Source of the DNA: JAGVWJ01 sp964588555
Lineage (GTDB): Archaea > Micrarchaeota > Micrarchaeia > Anstonellales > Bilamarchaeaceae
Assembly (NCBI GenBank): GCA_964588555.1
Contig: CAZPPT010000006.1
Coordinates: forward strand, 1-64,000
Length of the DNA stretch: 64,000 nt
Reading direction: 5' to 3'
Shown: positions 56,430-64,000 of the stretch, in pieces
Layout: each line of letters opens with the position of its first letter
How positions within the stretch are numbered: position 1 is the first letter of the stretch
Position numbers and translations under genes: made by a program
Notes under the pieces: generated by a model
Database searches by the model: none
Seen by the model: the letters and a program-made list of their open reading frames with translations, nothing else
Told to the model about the DNA's origin: nothing

Positions 56430-57329
56430 ATGGCAAAGGAACTCACGCGCATCCCGCTTCACCTTTTCTCATTTAAGAAAATTGAGGGGTTCAAACGTCT
56501 TAGTTCGATAGGAAAGGCGCTTCGCGTGTTTCGAAAAAATATCGATGACGATTTGGCCGGCCTTGATGTTCGGGTAAATGGGGACCTTTATCTTGTCGCC
56601 TCGTTTTTCTCCGCATTTTTCTACGGAATTTTCATGGGTGCAACTGTATTTCTTATCACTTACCTCATTCCATCGCAGCGTGCACTCTCCCAAACATTTG
56701 GGATCGGGATCGGCTTTCTATTGTTTTTCATGATGTTTATGCTTCATGTCATGCACCCATCTATAATCAGGAAAAAGATTGCAGGAAGGCAAAGTAAGGA
56801 CTTGCTCTTTGCGCTTCGTGAGATTATTATGAACGTTGAAAGCGGCGTGCCCCTTTTTGACTCGATGAAAAATGTGTCTGTTGCAAACTACGGGTATGTC
56901 TCGGAGGACTTTGCGATGGTGGTGCGCAAGATCGAGTCAGGCGTCTTTGAGCGTGACGCAATACGCGACTTGGCAATCCAGAGCCAAAACGAGTACCTCC
57001 GCCGTGCGGCATGGCAGATCGTGAACGCGCTTGAGACCGGTTCAAAGGTCGGAAATGCGCTTGTCAGCATCACAAGCGTGCTTGAAAAGCAGATCAACCG
57101 CGAGATCAAGAACTATTCGGCAAGCCTTAACTTCATCATGCTCATATATATCCTTGTCGCAGCCGCGATCCCGTCGCTGGGGGTCACATTTTTAGTCCTC
57201 CTTTCCTCATTTAGCGGCGCAGGGATCAACTCGACAACCGTCTTTATGATACTTGGCATGTCTTTTTTTGTGCAATTTATCATGCTCGGGTACTCCAACG
57301 CAACGCGTCCAGCAATATTTGGTGGGTAA
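56430..57329 (+). CDS. Type II secretion system F-like (TadC/FlaJ-type) membrane protein, first
   Basis: 299 residues with four membrane helices (about 50-75, 84-106, 228-255 and 262-285). The cytoplasmic T2SSF domain is between: SKDLLFALREIIMNVESGVP, LFDSMKNVSVANYG and RAAWQIVNALETGSKVGNAL. This family forms the membrane platform of type IV pili, archaella and related machines, driven by a PilT/VirB11-type ATPase, which is not in this window. It ends exactly before the second member starts. Confidence 0.9.
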   Translation: MAKELTRIPLHLFSFKKIEGFKRLSSIGKALRVFRKNIDDDLAGLDVRVNGDLYLVASFFSAFFYGIFMGATVFLITYLIPSQRALSQTFGIGIGFLLFFMMFMLHVMHPSIIRKKIAGRQSKDLLFALREIIMNVESGVPLFDSMKNVSVANYGYVSEDFAMVVRKIESGVFERDAIRDLAIQSQNEYLRRAAWQIVNALETGSKVGNALVSITSVLEKQINREIKNYSASLNFIMLIYILVAAAIPSLGVTFLVLLSSFSGAGINSTTVFMILGMSFFVQFIMLGYSNATRPAIFGG

Positions 57330-58319
57330 ATGGCACTTGAGAAACTCTACAAAAGCATTGGGACCAAGATGCCAAAATCAGTCCATAACTGGCTTGCACA
57401 GAAATTGCGCTTTGCAGGGACAGACGTTTCGACTGAGCACTGGTTTGGGAGCCGCTTTGCCATAATTTTTCTTTTTAGCCTTCTTGGGGCGCTTGGGTAC
57501 CTGGTATACAGCAAGAAAGCATATCTTGTTGCCACGGGCGTTTTTCTCGTACTTATGGCCCTTCTTTCGCTTTTGGTATATGTGAACCTCTTCTTTGCAA
57601 TTACGTCTCGTACTAAAAAGGTGGAGGAGGTACTTCCTGACTTTCTTATGCTTGTGGTATCAAACCTCCATGCAGGGATGGTGCCGTTTATCGCATTTGT
57701 ACAGGCAGCCCGCCCTGAATTCGGGCCGCTTTATGATGAGATCAAGGGCGCTGCAGCCCGCGTGGGCGGAAAGCGGAGCCTTGATGCGGCGCTTCTTGAC
57801 CTGAGCACCCGCTTTGATTCTGAACTTTTCAAAAAATCAGTCAACCTTTTCCTCAAAGGGATCAAGTCAGGCGGCCAGCTTGCAAAGCTCCTTTCAGAAA
57901 ACGCAGAAGAGATCAGGCGCATCCAGGACCTTCGTGCCGAACTCATCACGACTACGCAGACCTATACGATCTTCCTTGCATTTATCGTCGTCATCGTCAT
58001 GCCGTTTTTACTTGGGGTGAGCGTTAATTTCCTTAACACGTTTACCGAGATCCGCTCGCAGGTTGACCGGCCGGACGCCTCCGCAAGCCAGGCAGTTGCC
58101 ATTTTTTCAGGGGAATTCGGCATTACGCCTGAGGAGATGAAAAGTATCGGGTTTGTAACGCTTGTCATCACGTGCCTTATCGCATCAATGTTCATGGGCG
58201 TTGTGAGCTCGGGGAAGATGCTCTACGGGCTTAAATACTACCCCATCCTCCTTATCGGCTCGCTTATCTTCTTTGTGCTTACGCAGGAAGTGCTTAGGAG
58301 CCTGATCAGTATAGGGTGA
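57330..58319 (+). CDS. Type II secretion system F-like membrane protein, second
   Basis: 329 residues with the same helix layout (about 47-65, 70-90, 215-238, 275-300 and 308-328). The T2SSF domain reads EEVLPDFLMLVVSNLHAGMV, SLDAALLDLSTRFDSELFKK and IKSGGQLAKLLSENAEEIRR. Two adjacent F-like proteins probably form a heteromeric platform, as in Tad-like or archaeal surface-filament systems. Both genes are on one transcript. Confidence 0.9.
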   Translation: MALEKLYKSIGTKMPKSVHNWLAQKLRFAGTDVSTEHWFGSRFAIIFLFSLLGALGYLVYSKKAYLVATGVFLVLMALLSLLVYVNLFFAITSRTKKVEEVLPDFLMLVVSNLHAGMVPFIAFVQAARPEFGPLYDEIKGAAARVGGKRSLDAALLDLSTRFDSELFKKSVNLFLKGIKSGGQLAKLLSENAEEIRRIQDLRAELITTTQTYTIFLAFIVVIVMPFLLGVSVNFLNTFTEIRSQVDRPDASASQAVAIFSGEFGITPEEMKSIGFVTLVITCLIASMFMGVVSSGKMLYGLKYYPILLIGSLIFFVLTQEVLRSLISIG

Positions 58320-58359
58320 TTAGAAATTGTTTGAAGTAAGGCCAGCTTTATTTTTCCTT

Positions 58360-58923
58360 TCAGCGTTTCAGCCTGCCTTTATTTAATTTATTATGGAGTT
58401 TTAGTCGTTCAAACGGGCTTTTCAATTTTGTATCTCCTGTCCCCCGTAACCCGCGCGCTTCAGCATGTCTATCTGGATCAACTGCGTCACTAGCAGCTTC
58501 CAAAGTGCGCGATGCAGCACGCCGTAAACGTGTCCCTAATCCGTCCCGTAGTACATCTTCATGCGTTGCATCCCAACTGCTTTGGTACCCCTGCGTGTCC
58601 CGTTGGGTATAGCCACCTAGCCCCAGGCTTTCACGATAATTAAAATACCCGGACCAATTGATATTAGAAGCTCCGGTTGATCCAGAGCCACCCCTCGTTG
58701 TATATGGTGGCACATCACCTGTGAATGCATGTACGGCCCAGCGTATTCTGGTACTGAGACTTACCTTTGGGGCTATTTGAACATGTCCATGCCTGATACG
58801 GCTAAATAGATCCCATTCACCACCCGTGGTGCTTGCAGGTTGAGAAGTTGCGCCATCTGCGGTAGTTGCCCTGCAACCGGTTCGGGGTTTACCTTTGGCT
58901 CTTCTACGATCATATGAGTGCAT
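58360..58923 (-). CDS. Hypothetical protein overlapping the next gene, start uncertain
   Basis: Up to 187 residues. Its first ~50 codons overlap the last 150 bases of the 158-residue gene in another frame and have unnatural composition (Arg, Gly and Thr rich). The part beyond 58773 looks more convincing: VSLSTRIRWAVHAFTGDVPP, GASNINWSGYFNYRESLGLG, with Arg-rich segments later. Either translation begins at a later start such as the GTG in GDVPP, or a frameshift joins it to the upstream gene. No family recognised. Confidence 0.45.
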   Translation of the reverse strand: MHSYDRRRAKGKPRTGCRATTADGATSQPASTTGGEWDLFSRIRHGHVQIAPKVSLSTRIRWAVHAFTGDVPPYTTRGGSGSTGASNINWSGYFNYRESLGLGGYTQRDTQGYQSSWDATHEDVLRDGLGTRLRRAASRTLEAASDAVDPDRHAEARGLRGTGDTKLKSPFERLKLHNKLNKGRLKR

Positions 58924-59249
58924 TTTCCACTGTCTTCGTTTCGTTCCATTTTTACAAAAATTATCTTTTTTTCTTTTTTATCCACTTCAGGCGTTATCCC
59001 TGATTTTGGTTCAAAAATTACGGTGAATGTTGCATATTTGGGAGGGGCTACTAATTTTGAATAATGGTCATCTGCCCCTTTTGGTTCGTACTTTGCAATC
59101 GTTGCATAGACGCCCCCTGCAGTACTTACAGCATGTTCAAAATTACTTGCAAATTCCCTTGGCGGTCCCACTACTGTTACTTCATGGATTGCACCTGCAT
59201 AACTTGCCTTGCCAATATAAATCTCATGCTTTTTTTCCATGGCATACAT
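58773..59249 (-). CDS. Hypothetical protein
   Basis: 158 residues from the ATG at 59249, supported by ATTTATAAA on the minus strand about 26 nt upstream. The body is mixed beta: KHEIYIGKASYAGAIHEVTV, KLVAPPKYATFTVIFEPKSG and KKEKKIIFVKMERNEDSGK. No signal peptide and no recognised motif. It overlaps the next hypothetical by 150 bases. Confidence 0.65.
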   Translation of the reverse strand: MYAMEKKHEIYIGKASYAGAIHEVTVVGPPREFASNFEHAVSTAGGVYATIAKYEPKGADDHYSKLVAPPKYATFTVIFEPKSGITPEVDKKEKKIIFVKMERNEDSGKCTHMIVEEPKVNPEPVAGQLPQMAQLLNLQAPRVVNGIYLAVSGMDMFK

Positions 59250-59309
59250 ATAATTGGTTATGTTTAAAACAATTTATAAATGTTGTTTTTTTAGTTAAAA
59301 AATGTATGA

Positions 59310-60341
59310 TCATTCCCGTATCACAAACTTCAGCAACGCCGCAACCTTTCCCAAGCCCTTTAACCGCGCACCGCCATCGCTTTCGCTTGAGAATATGATG
59401 ACGCGTGCCTTGTTTTTCTCAGCCGTTTCGGTCACTTCTTCTGCTTCCTTTGAGGTGCGCAGGTATTCATCAAGCACTAGAAGCGTGTCAATTGCATACG
59501 CCTCTGCCGCCTTTGTTACCTCAGTAATCCCGTAGGCGGCAAGGCCGCTGTCCTTATTAATTTGGACCATGACCTTTTCAATTAATTCAAGCTCGCGCGC
59601 AATGCGTTCCTCACCAATAATCCGCTCGATTACCCCATTTTTGAAGAGCTCGTTTACTCCTGAACGCTCGGCGTAACTACAACTCTCAAAAGAAATCCGC
59701 TTCAAAAGTACTGGGTTCTTTTTCTGTATGAAATCGCGCAAATTATCTTTGGTAAACCCAGGACCGGCAACAATGTAGCGCTCTTCATTCTTTTCTATCT
59801 CACTTACAACCTTTCCAAAATATTCGCGTGTTCTATCTTCATAGTTTTCATCACGCTTACTTCCAGTAAAGTGAAATTCCGGGCCATATTCAACACCATA
59901 ACCACGAACAATTGCGGTGAGTGCCTTTTCGTCATCAAGCACAACGATCCGAACGCGCGGCTTCTTTGTCTCCATCTCAGCCTGTTTTAAGCGATTCAAC
60001 TGATATGTTTTCCATTCCTTGGTAATGCTGAGCTTTTGCTTAAGCTCAGCCTCGATCGTATGGTACCTGCCAAGTTGCACAAATTCCTCGGGGTGGCCCC
60101 CAATAATCTTGCCAAGCATCCGGAGCCTATTAAGCGATTTTGAGAATTCGACCTGCTCAAGTGAAATAGAAAGAGTTACGTGCTTTCTTTCTTCCCGGTC
60201 ATTAATTTTCACGCTTCGCATGGTGCTTCCGGTAATTTTGTCACCTGGCCCAAGCACTTTCTCAAGGTGCCAGAGGTCTTCAAGGTTCTCAAGGATGAGG
60301 CGCAGCTCGCCTGTTTTTCTGTCGTGACCTAAAATCCGCAT
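59310..60341 (-). CDS. pelA: Pelota-family ribosome rescue factor
   Basis: 343 residues. Pelota/Dom34 has an Sm-like N-terminal domain (MRILGHDRKTGELRLILENL, WHLEKVLGPGDKITGSTMRS), a central domain with VRIVVLDDEKALTAIVRGYG and VAGPGFTKDNLRDFIQ, and a C-terminal eRF1-like domain with GLAAYGITEVTKAAEAYAID and LLVLDEYLR. It lacks the GGQ motif of aRF1, as expected. It splits stalled ribosomes together with ABCE1. Divergent from the small gene at 60395. Confidence 0.95.
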   Translation of the reverse strand: MRILGHDRKTGELRLILENLEDLWHLEKVLGPGDKITGSTMRSVKINDREERKHVTLSISLEQVEFSKSLNRLRMLGKIIGGHPEEFVQLGRYHTIEAELKQKLSITKEWKTYQLNRLKQAEMETKKPRVRIVVLDDEKALTAIVRGYGVEYGPEFHFTGSKRDENYEDRTREYFGKVVSEIEKNEERYIVAGPGFTKDNLRDFIQKKNPVLLKRISFESCSYAERSGVNELFKNGVIERIIGEERIARELELIEKVMVQINKDSGLAAYGITEVTKAAEAYAIDTLLVLDEYLRTSKEAEEVTETAEKNKARVIIFSSESDGGARLKGLGKVAALLKFVIRE

Positions 60342-60394
60342 ACTACATGATTATGGGACACTGCTTTATAATGTTCCCCCGGTCCAACTATCGT

Positions 60395-60709
60395 ATGCAG
60401 TTGCAACATGTACAATGCCAGGGTAAGGTGAGGCAGACGCGCGTACAGCGTCCGCTGCAAGTGCCTCCATGGGCATATGAGATGCCAGTTGCCATTATAG
60501 ATAAGACCGGAAGTGATGGCCGTAAAAAGAAGGAAACCGATCGTCCGGTGCTTGAACTTCCGCTTGAGGAACCTCCCATAAAAAAATCGCCACCCCAAAG
60601 AAAAGAAGGCGAAACCCCCATCGTCATACCCATGTACGGCCCAGGAGAATCTCGCGAAGAAGGCGAAGGGCCCAAGGAAAGGCACGGGCCCATTACAATC
60701 CAGCTGTAA
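60395..60709 (+). CDS. Small Pro/Glu-rich hypothetical protein
   Basis: 104 residues from the ATG at 60395; CTTTATAATG at about 60363-60372 lies 27 nt upstream, fitting a leaderless start. It is hydrophilic and probably disordered: QGKVRQTRVQRPLQVPPWAY, EMPVAIIDKTGSDGRKKKE and LELPLEEPPIKKSPPQRK. The short terminal segment RHGPITIQL overlaps the 3' end of pdxT. No family recognised. Confidence 0.55.
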   Translation: MQLQHVQCQGKVRQTRVQRPLQVPPWAYEMPVAIIDKTGSDGRKKKETDRPVLELPLEEPPIKKSPPQRKEGETPIVIPMYGPGESREEGEGPKERHGPITIQL

Positions 60710-61289
60710 TCTTCTCTAGAAAATATGCATGAAATTTTTTCGTAGAAAGTTCCGGATGAAAGCACGCAGCAAGGTAATATCCCCCATTTTTTTCCTGCTC
60801 GCATGCAAGGATCTCACCATTATCTTGCGCAAGTACCCGCACGTTTGAATTTATCTTAGTTATTTTTGGCGCGCGGATAAACACTGCGTGAATTGCGCCA
60901 AGTTTCGTTTTAATGTCCTTTTCAAATGATTCCGACTGCCTCCCGTACGCATTACGGTCAACCTCAATATCCATAAGCTCAAGCGTCCGTTGGCTTGCCT
61001 CTTTATTATATATCTTTTGTGCAAGCATGACCGTGCCTGCACATGTTCCAAATAAGTACTTAATACGCTTTAGTTCCTCGAATATCCCTTCGCGCTCACA
61101 TAATTTCCCAAGCACGGTGCTTTCGCCGCCCGGGATGATGAGCGCGTTGATGCGTTCGAGTTCGCCTTTAGTCCGTACCTCTATAACGTTTACATCCCGC
61201 CCGATTTCTTGCGCTGCCTTTTTTATCGCATTTACGTGTTCAGAAACATCGCCCTGGAGCGCAAGTACCCCAACCTTTATGGAATGCAT
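60693..61289 (-). CDS. pdxT: Pyridoxal 5'-phosphate synthase glutaminase subunit
   Basis: 198 residues from the ATG at 61289, the start matching MHSIKVGVLALQGDVSEHVN. Class I-like glutaminase: INALIIPGGESTVLGKLCER, the cysteine in YLFGTCAGTVMLAQK, and the terminal His/Glu pair in AACFHPELSTKKFHAYFLE. PdxT provides ammonia to PdxS, which builds PLP from ribose-5-phosphate and glyceraldehyde-3-phosphate. PdxS is not in the window. PLP is required by HisC at 32292. Confidence 0.95.
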   Translation of the reverse strand: MHSIKVGVLALQGDVSEHVNAIKKAAQEIGRDVNVIEVRTKGELERINALIIPGGESTVLGKLCEREGIFEELKRIKYLFGTCAGTVMLAQKIYNKEASQRTLELMDIEVDRNAYGRQSESFEKDIKTKLGAIHAVFIRAPKITKINSNVRVLAQDNGEILACEQEKNGGYYLAACFHPELSTKKFHAYFLEKITAGL

Positions 61290-61409
61290 ATAGTACAATT
61301 ACCGGCAATTTTTAAGAATGGATGTCGATTTTTGCTCGGTTTAGCCCGAACAAAAGGTATTTAAACTTTATTTTCATTCTCTTTGCCAGCATTTATTTGA
61401 GGTGCATAT

Positions 61410-63413
61410 ATGAATTATAGGATTGTATTGATCGTGGCTCTTCTTTTTGCCTTTGCGGGCATAAGTTTTGCCGGTGAGTTTACGAACTCCACGAATAGGT
61501 ATGTAAATATCACCTGTAAGGGTGAAGGAACCGCCTATGCATATAACCTTAGTGGCATTGACCCATCCGCTGTTTCGGGCAACGGGACAAGCTACTTCGT
61601 GCTTGCGGGTAACGCAACACGCGGTGAAGCGGTGAACCAGACCAACACGGGCGCATGCGTTGATATTTCAGCAAGCAACGTTGTGCTTGACCTTAACGGG
61701 ACGACGATCGTTCTTTCCGGCCAGGTATCCGGTGCGCCAATTATTGGTATAAATATAACCAACGGGACGTCAAACGTTACTATCGTAAACGGCATCATTA
61801 ACGTGAGTACGACCGGGGTGACAGAAGCGACTGCAAATTACGTCGGCATTCTGATTAACGGCTCAACAAACATTACGATACGAAACGTAACTATAAACCC
61901 GATGTCCTCAGTGGATGTGCCGGTGACCACGAGCGTGGGTATAAACATAACCACGAGCACAGCGACAACTTCAGGAACCGGTGGCGGATTAAGCGCATAT
62001 GGTACGGTCAACCTTACAAGACTTAACATTTCGAACGCCACCACTGCAGGTATCGTTATAGAGAATTACAGCAATGTTGACATCACCGACGCCTGGTTTG
62101 CATCAGGCATTGGTACGTGGCTTAGTACTGCGCCACTTATCATGGCGTCCTGGCAAAACGCTACTGCAGAAACAAACGTTGCAACTGCCATGTTCAACAT
62201 GAGTACGAACGTGACGCTTGATTTCTACGGAAACCTCAGTGCATACTTGCAGACCTCGCGTCCAATCAGCACCGGACCAAGCGGCACTGCAGTCGGTTCA
62301 AGCAGGTCGTACCTGACAATTGACAAGATGGTTAACCTGACTGGGTCTACTGGCGTAACGGTTGCAAACGTAACGCTGTGGTTTAGTTCAAGCGACATCA
62401 GCCCCTATAGCAGCGGGGATATCACCATACACAAAACAAGCGACAGCGTGTCATGGGACGGCCCGCATGCAAGCACCCTTGACTTGATCGGCAGCGGTTC
62501 AATTACTGCGACAAACGCAAACACATTCGGTGCGTTTGCTCTGTTTGGGTACACTGTCCCAGGCCAGTCGAGCGGTTCAACAAACACGCCAAGCTCATCA
62601 AAGAGCTACGTTGCAACGCCTGATGTCGAGTACTCCTGTACTGACAACAGCCTGAAGGTAAAAACAACAAGTTCAGTACAAGGGGCAACAGTGACCATGC
62701 TGTATTATTGCAGTCCTGGATGCGGTTCATGTAATGCGCCAAACCAGGGTTCATATGCCGCAACTGTTGATTCCGACGGCGTCGCAACCTTTGATTACAA
62801 GGGTCAGGGCGAATATCAGTTTGATATAAGTGGCCTAAGTTCAGACAGCGACTATCGTTCAACCGTTTGGTATGATGCGAGCTGGTCCTGCTACAAGCCA
62901 GACGAGGCATGTCAGGTAAGCGAGCCTGAACCTGAGCCGGCCGTAGCCGAGGAACCGGTTGCTTCAGAGGAGTTGCCACCAGTACCACCAGAAAACCAGG
63001 AAGAAGTAGTACAGCCGCATGAAGAAGTGCCTGCTTCGGAACCTTCTTCTGATGCAGAAATGCAAACGGCATTAAAGGCAATATCTGACGCAGACGGAGC
63101 AATTAAGGCTGCACAAAACGAGAATAAGGACGTAGGTGCGGCACGAAAGAAGCTTGAAGATGCAAGCGCTGCACTTAACAGCAAGGACTACGCACAGGCG
63201 TCACGCCTTGCAAATGAGGCAGTGTCCCTTGCAAAATCAGCAAAGGTTGCTGCGGCACAAGCGGCAGAGCCTGAGGCAATGGAGGAAAAACCGCCAGCCG
63301 AAGCGCCACAACAGGGCGGTCTTGACGGCGGCCTTATTGTCGGAGTCATCGTGCTCCTCTTAATCGTTGGGGCAGGGTACTTCTGGATGTCAGGCAAAAA
63401 GAAGGGGAAATAA
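61410..63413 (+). CDS. Large surface protein with beta-helix, stalk and C-terminal anchor
   Basis: 667 residues. Signal peptide MNYRIVLIVALLFAFAGISF. Residues ~60-250 have Asn/Thr/Ile-rich turns (GINITNGTSNVTIVNGIINV, ILINGSTNITIRNVTI) typical of right-handed parallel beta-helices. A second beta domain follows, with four cysteines in YCSPGCGSCNAP and SWSCYKPDEACQ. From ~510 a Pro/Glu stalk and a helical stretch of tandem ADGAIKAAQNENKDVGAARK-like units lead to a membrane anchor (GLIVGVIVLLLIVGAGYFWM) and basic tail. Many NxT/NxS sites suggest N-glycosylation. Probably an S-layer or adhesion protein. The same stalk-anchor layout appears in the first gene of the window. Confidence 0.85.
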   Translation: MNYRIVLIVALLFAFAGISFAGEFTNSTNRYVNITCKGEGTAYAYNLSGIDPSAVSGNGTSYFVLAGNATRGEAVNQTNTGACVDISASNVVLDLNGTTIVLSGQVSGAPIIGINITNGTSNVTIVNGIINVSTTGVTEATANYVGILINGSTNITIRNVTINPMSSVDVPVTTSVGINITTSTATTSGTGGGLSAYGTVNLTRLNISNATTAGIVIENYSNVDITDAWFASGIGTWLSTAPLIMASWQNATAETNVATAMFNMSTNVTLDFYGNLSAYLQTSRPISTGPSGTAVGSSRSYLTIDKMVNLTGSTGVTVANVTLWFSSSDISPYSSGDITIHKTSDSVSWDGPHASTLDLIGSGSITATNANTFGAFALFGYTVPGQSSGSTNTPSSSKSYVATPDVEYSCTDNSLKVKTTSSVQGATVTMLYYCSPGCGSCNAPNQGSYAATVDSDGVATFDYKGQGEYQFDISGLSSDSDYRSTVWYDASWSCYKPDEACQVSEPEPEPAVAEEPVASEELPPVPPENQEEVVQPHEEVPASEPSSDAEMQTALKAISDADGAIKAAQNENKDVGAARKKLEDASAALNSKDYAQASRLANEAVSLAKSAKVAAAQAAEPEAMEEKPPAEAPQQGGLDGGLIVGVIVLLLIVGAGYFWMSGKKKGK

Positions 63414-63455
63414 CTTTCCCTCTTTTTCTTCTTTTTATTTTTTCTTTTTAGGTTT
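63414..63455 (+). terminator. Oligo-T tract after the surface protein gene
   Basis: Immediately after the stop the strand is dominated by runs of T (CTTTCCCTCTTTTTCTTCTT, then TTTATTTTTTC), the usual archaeal termination signal. Confidence 0.55.
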
Positions 63456-63507
63456 TTAGCATATGTGTAGCACATCGCCTTTAAAAACTTCTATAAATTA
63501 TTTATAT

Positions 63508-64000
63508 ATGCGGGCAGCAGTTTTGTGGAGTGGGGGCAAGGACTCATATCTTGCCTTATGGTATGGTAAGAAAGAATACAATGTCTTACTTCTTGTAACC
63601 TTTGTGCCCAAAAACCCTTCGTTTAAGGCACACCCGTTGAAACTATTGGAACTGCAGGCAGCCTCGCTTCGGATCCCGCTTATTCAATTGCAAATAGATG
63701 AACCATTTCAAAGCGGGTATGTCCAGGCAATAAAAAAATTGAAGGCGGATTTTGATATCGATGTGCTGATTACCGGGGATATAGCCCCTGTCGATCAGAT
63801 GGTAAATTGGATAGATGAATGTGCAAGGGAAGCGTCGGTTTACGTGTATAAACCATTGTGGCAGAAAGATAGGTCTATTCTTTTGGACACGCTTATCGGA
63901 CTTAATGCCACCGTAATTTTTTCCATGGTAAGGGTACCCTACTTTGATGCGCAATGGGTAGGAAGGCGCATTACGAAGGAACTTGTTACCGAATTGGAAG
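63508..64000 (+). CDS. dph6: Diphthine-ammonia ligase / DPH6-type ATP-pyrophosphatase (partial)
   Basis: The first 164 residues are visible and the window ends inside the gene. The start MRAAVLWSGGKDSYLALWYG contains the SGGKDS PP-loop of adenylating N-type ATPases. VLITGDIAPVDQMVNWIDEC and SVYVYKPLWQKDRSILLDTL match the DPH6/ATPBD4 pattern (GD..., EP-LW). This enzyme carries out the last step of diphthamide synthesis on elongation factor 2. An AT-rich TTTAAAAACTT at about 63480-63489 lies 24 nt before the ATG. Confidence 0.88.
   Translation, partial: MRAAVLWSGGKDSYLALWYGKKEYNVLLLVTFVPKNPSFKAHPLKLLELQAASLRIPLIQLQIDEPFQSGYVQAIKKLKADFDIDVLITGDIAPVDQMVNWIDECAREASVYVYKPLWQKDRSILLDTLIGLNATVIFSMVRVPYFDAQWVGRRITKELVTELE

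Overview
This is archaeal DNA, most likely from a DPANN-type archaeon such as a Micrarchaeota or Diapherotrites relative. The evidence is a block with eS19, PDCD5, eL39, eL31, aIF6, LX, prefoldin alpha and FtsY, together with fibrillarin, NOP5, SRP54, pelota, an archaeal AlaRS, PurP, a cupin-type phosphoglucose isomerase and an archaeal RNase P RNA. Many genes have a TATA box centred 24-28 nt before the start codon, as in leaderless archaeal mRNAs. Genes are tightly packed, with many 1-20 nt overlaps. The lineage below domain level is inference.

Layout. 1-4.8 kb: surface proteins, fibrillarin and unknown genes. 4.8-8.9 kb: translation and secretion operon. 8.9-13.5 kb: an unknown membrane protein, then a thiol-redox operon (HTH regulator, small membrane protein, Trx lipoprotein, CcdA, TlpA-like). 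13.5-18.8 kb: a cluster of three bacterial sigma-70-like genes, with TRAM and Rieske genes. 18.8-20.7 kb: ATP-cone, second CcdA-like protein and a His-rich exported protein. 20.7-22.7 kb: tRNA-Lys and tRNA-Gln genes, each cut by three introns. 22.7-30.7 kb: phosphoglucose isomerase, HicBA, AlaRS, an SDR protein and a decayed AbiE-like pair hit by a 113-bp hairpin element. 30.7-39.4 kb: a broken AbrB regulator, then hisD-hisC/HAD-hisB-hisG-hisH-hisA-hisF-hisIE and hisS. 39.4-49 kb: secreted proteins, antiporter, an RNA polymerase alpha-CTD-like protein, KaiC-like ATPase, NOP5, metabolite repair and a GCS2-type ligase. 49-54.4 kb: tRNA-Phe, RNase P RNA, a second hairpin element, two tandem kinases with PEGA domains, SRP54, tRNA-Ala (three introns) and tRNA-Gly (one intron). 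54.4-64 kb: PurP, a toxin-antitoxin pair, two type II secretion F-like membrane proteins, pelota, PdxT, a large beta-helix surface protein and the start of a diphthamide-synthesis ATPase.

Two systems stand out. First, the three sigma-like proteins (one with regions 1.2 to 4 plus a repeat-bearing C-terminal extension) and a free-standing alpha-CTD-like protein suggest that parts of the bacterial initiation apparatus work in, or were captured by, an archaeal cell whose own promoters look TATA/TBP-type. Second, the tRNA genes carry introns at recurring places (D-loop, anticodon loop, T-loop), and several introns share a hairpin followed by a CAAAAC motif. That implies a broad-specificity splicing endonuclease encoded elsewhere.

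The histidine operon looks complete for the steps from PRPP to histidine if the HAD domain fused to HisC is the histinol-phosphate phosphatase. All identifications rest on reading motifs by eye; no database search was run.
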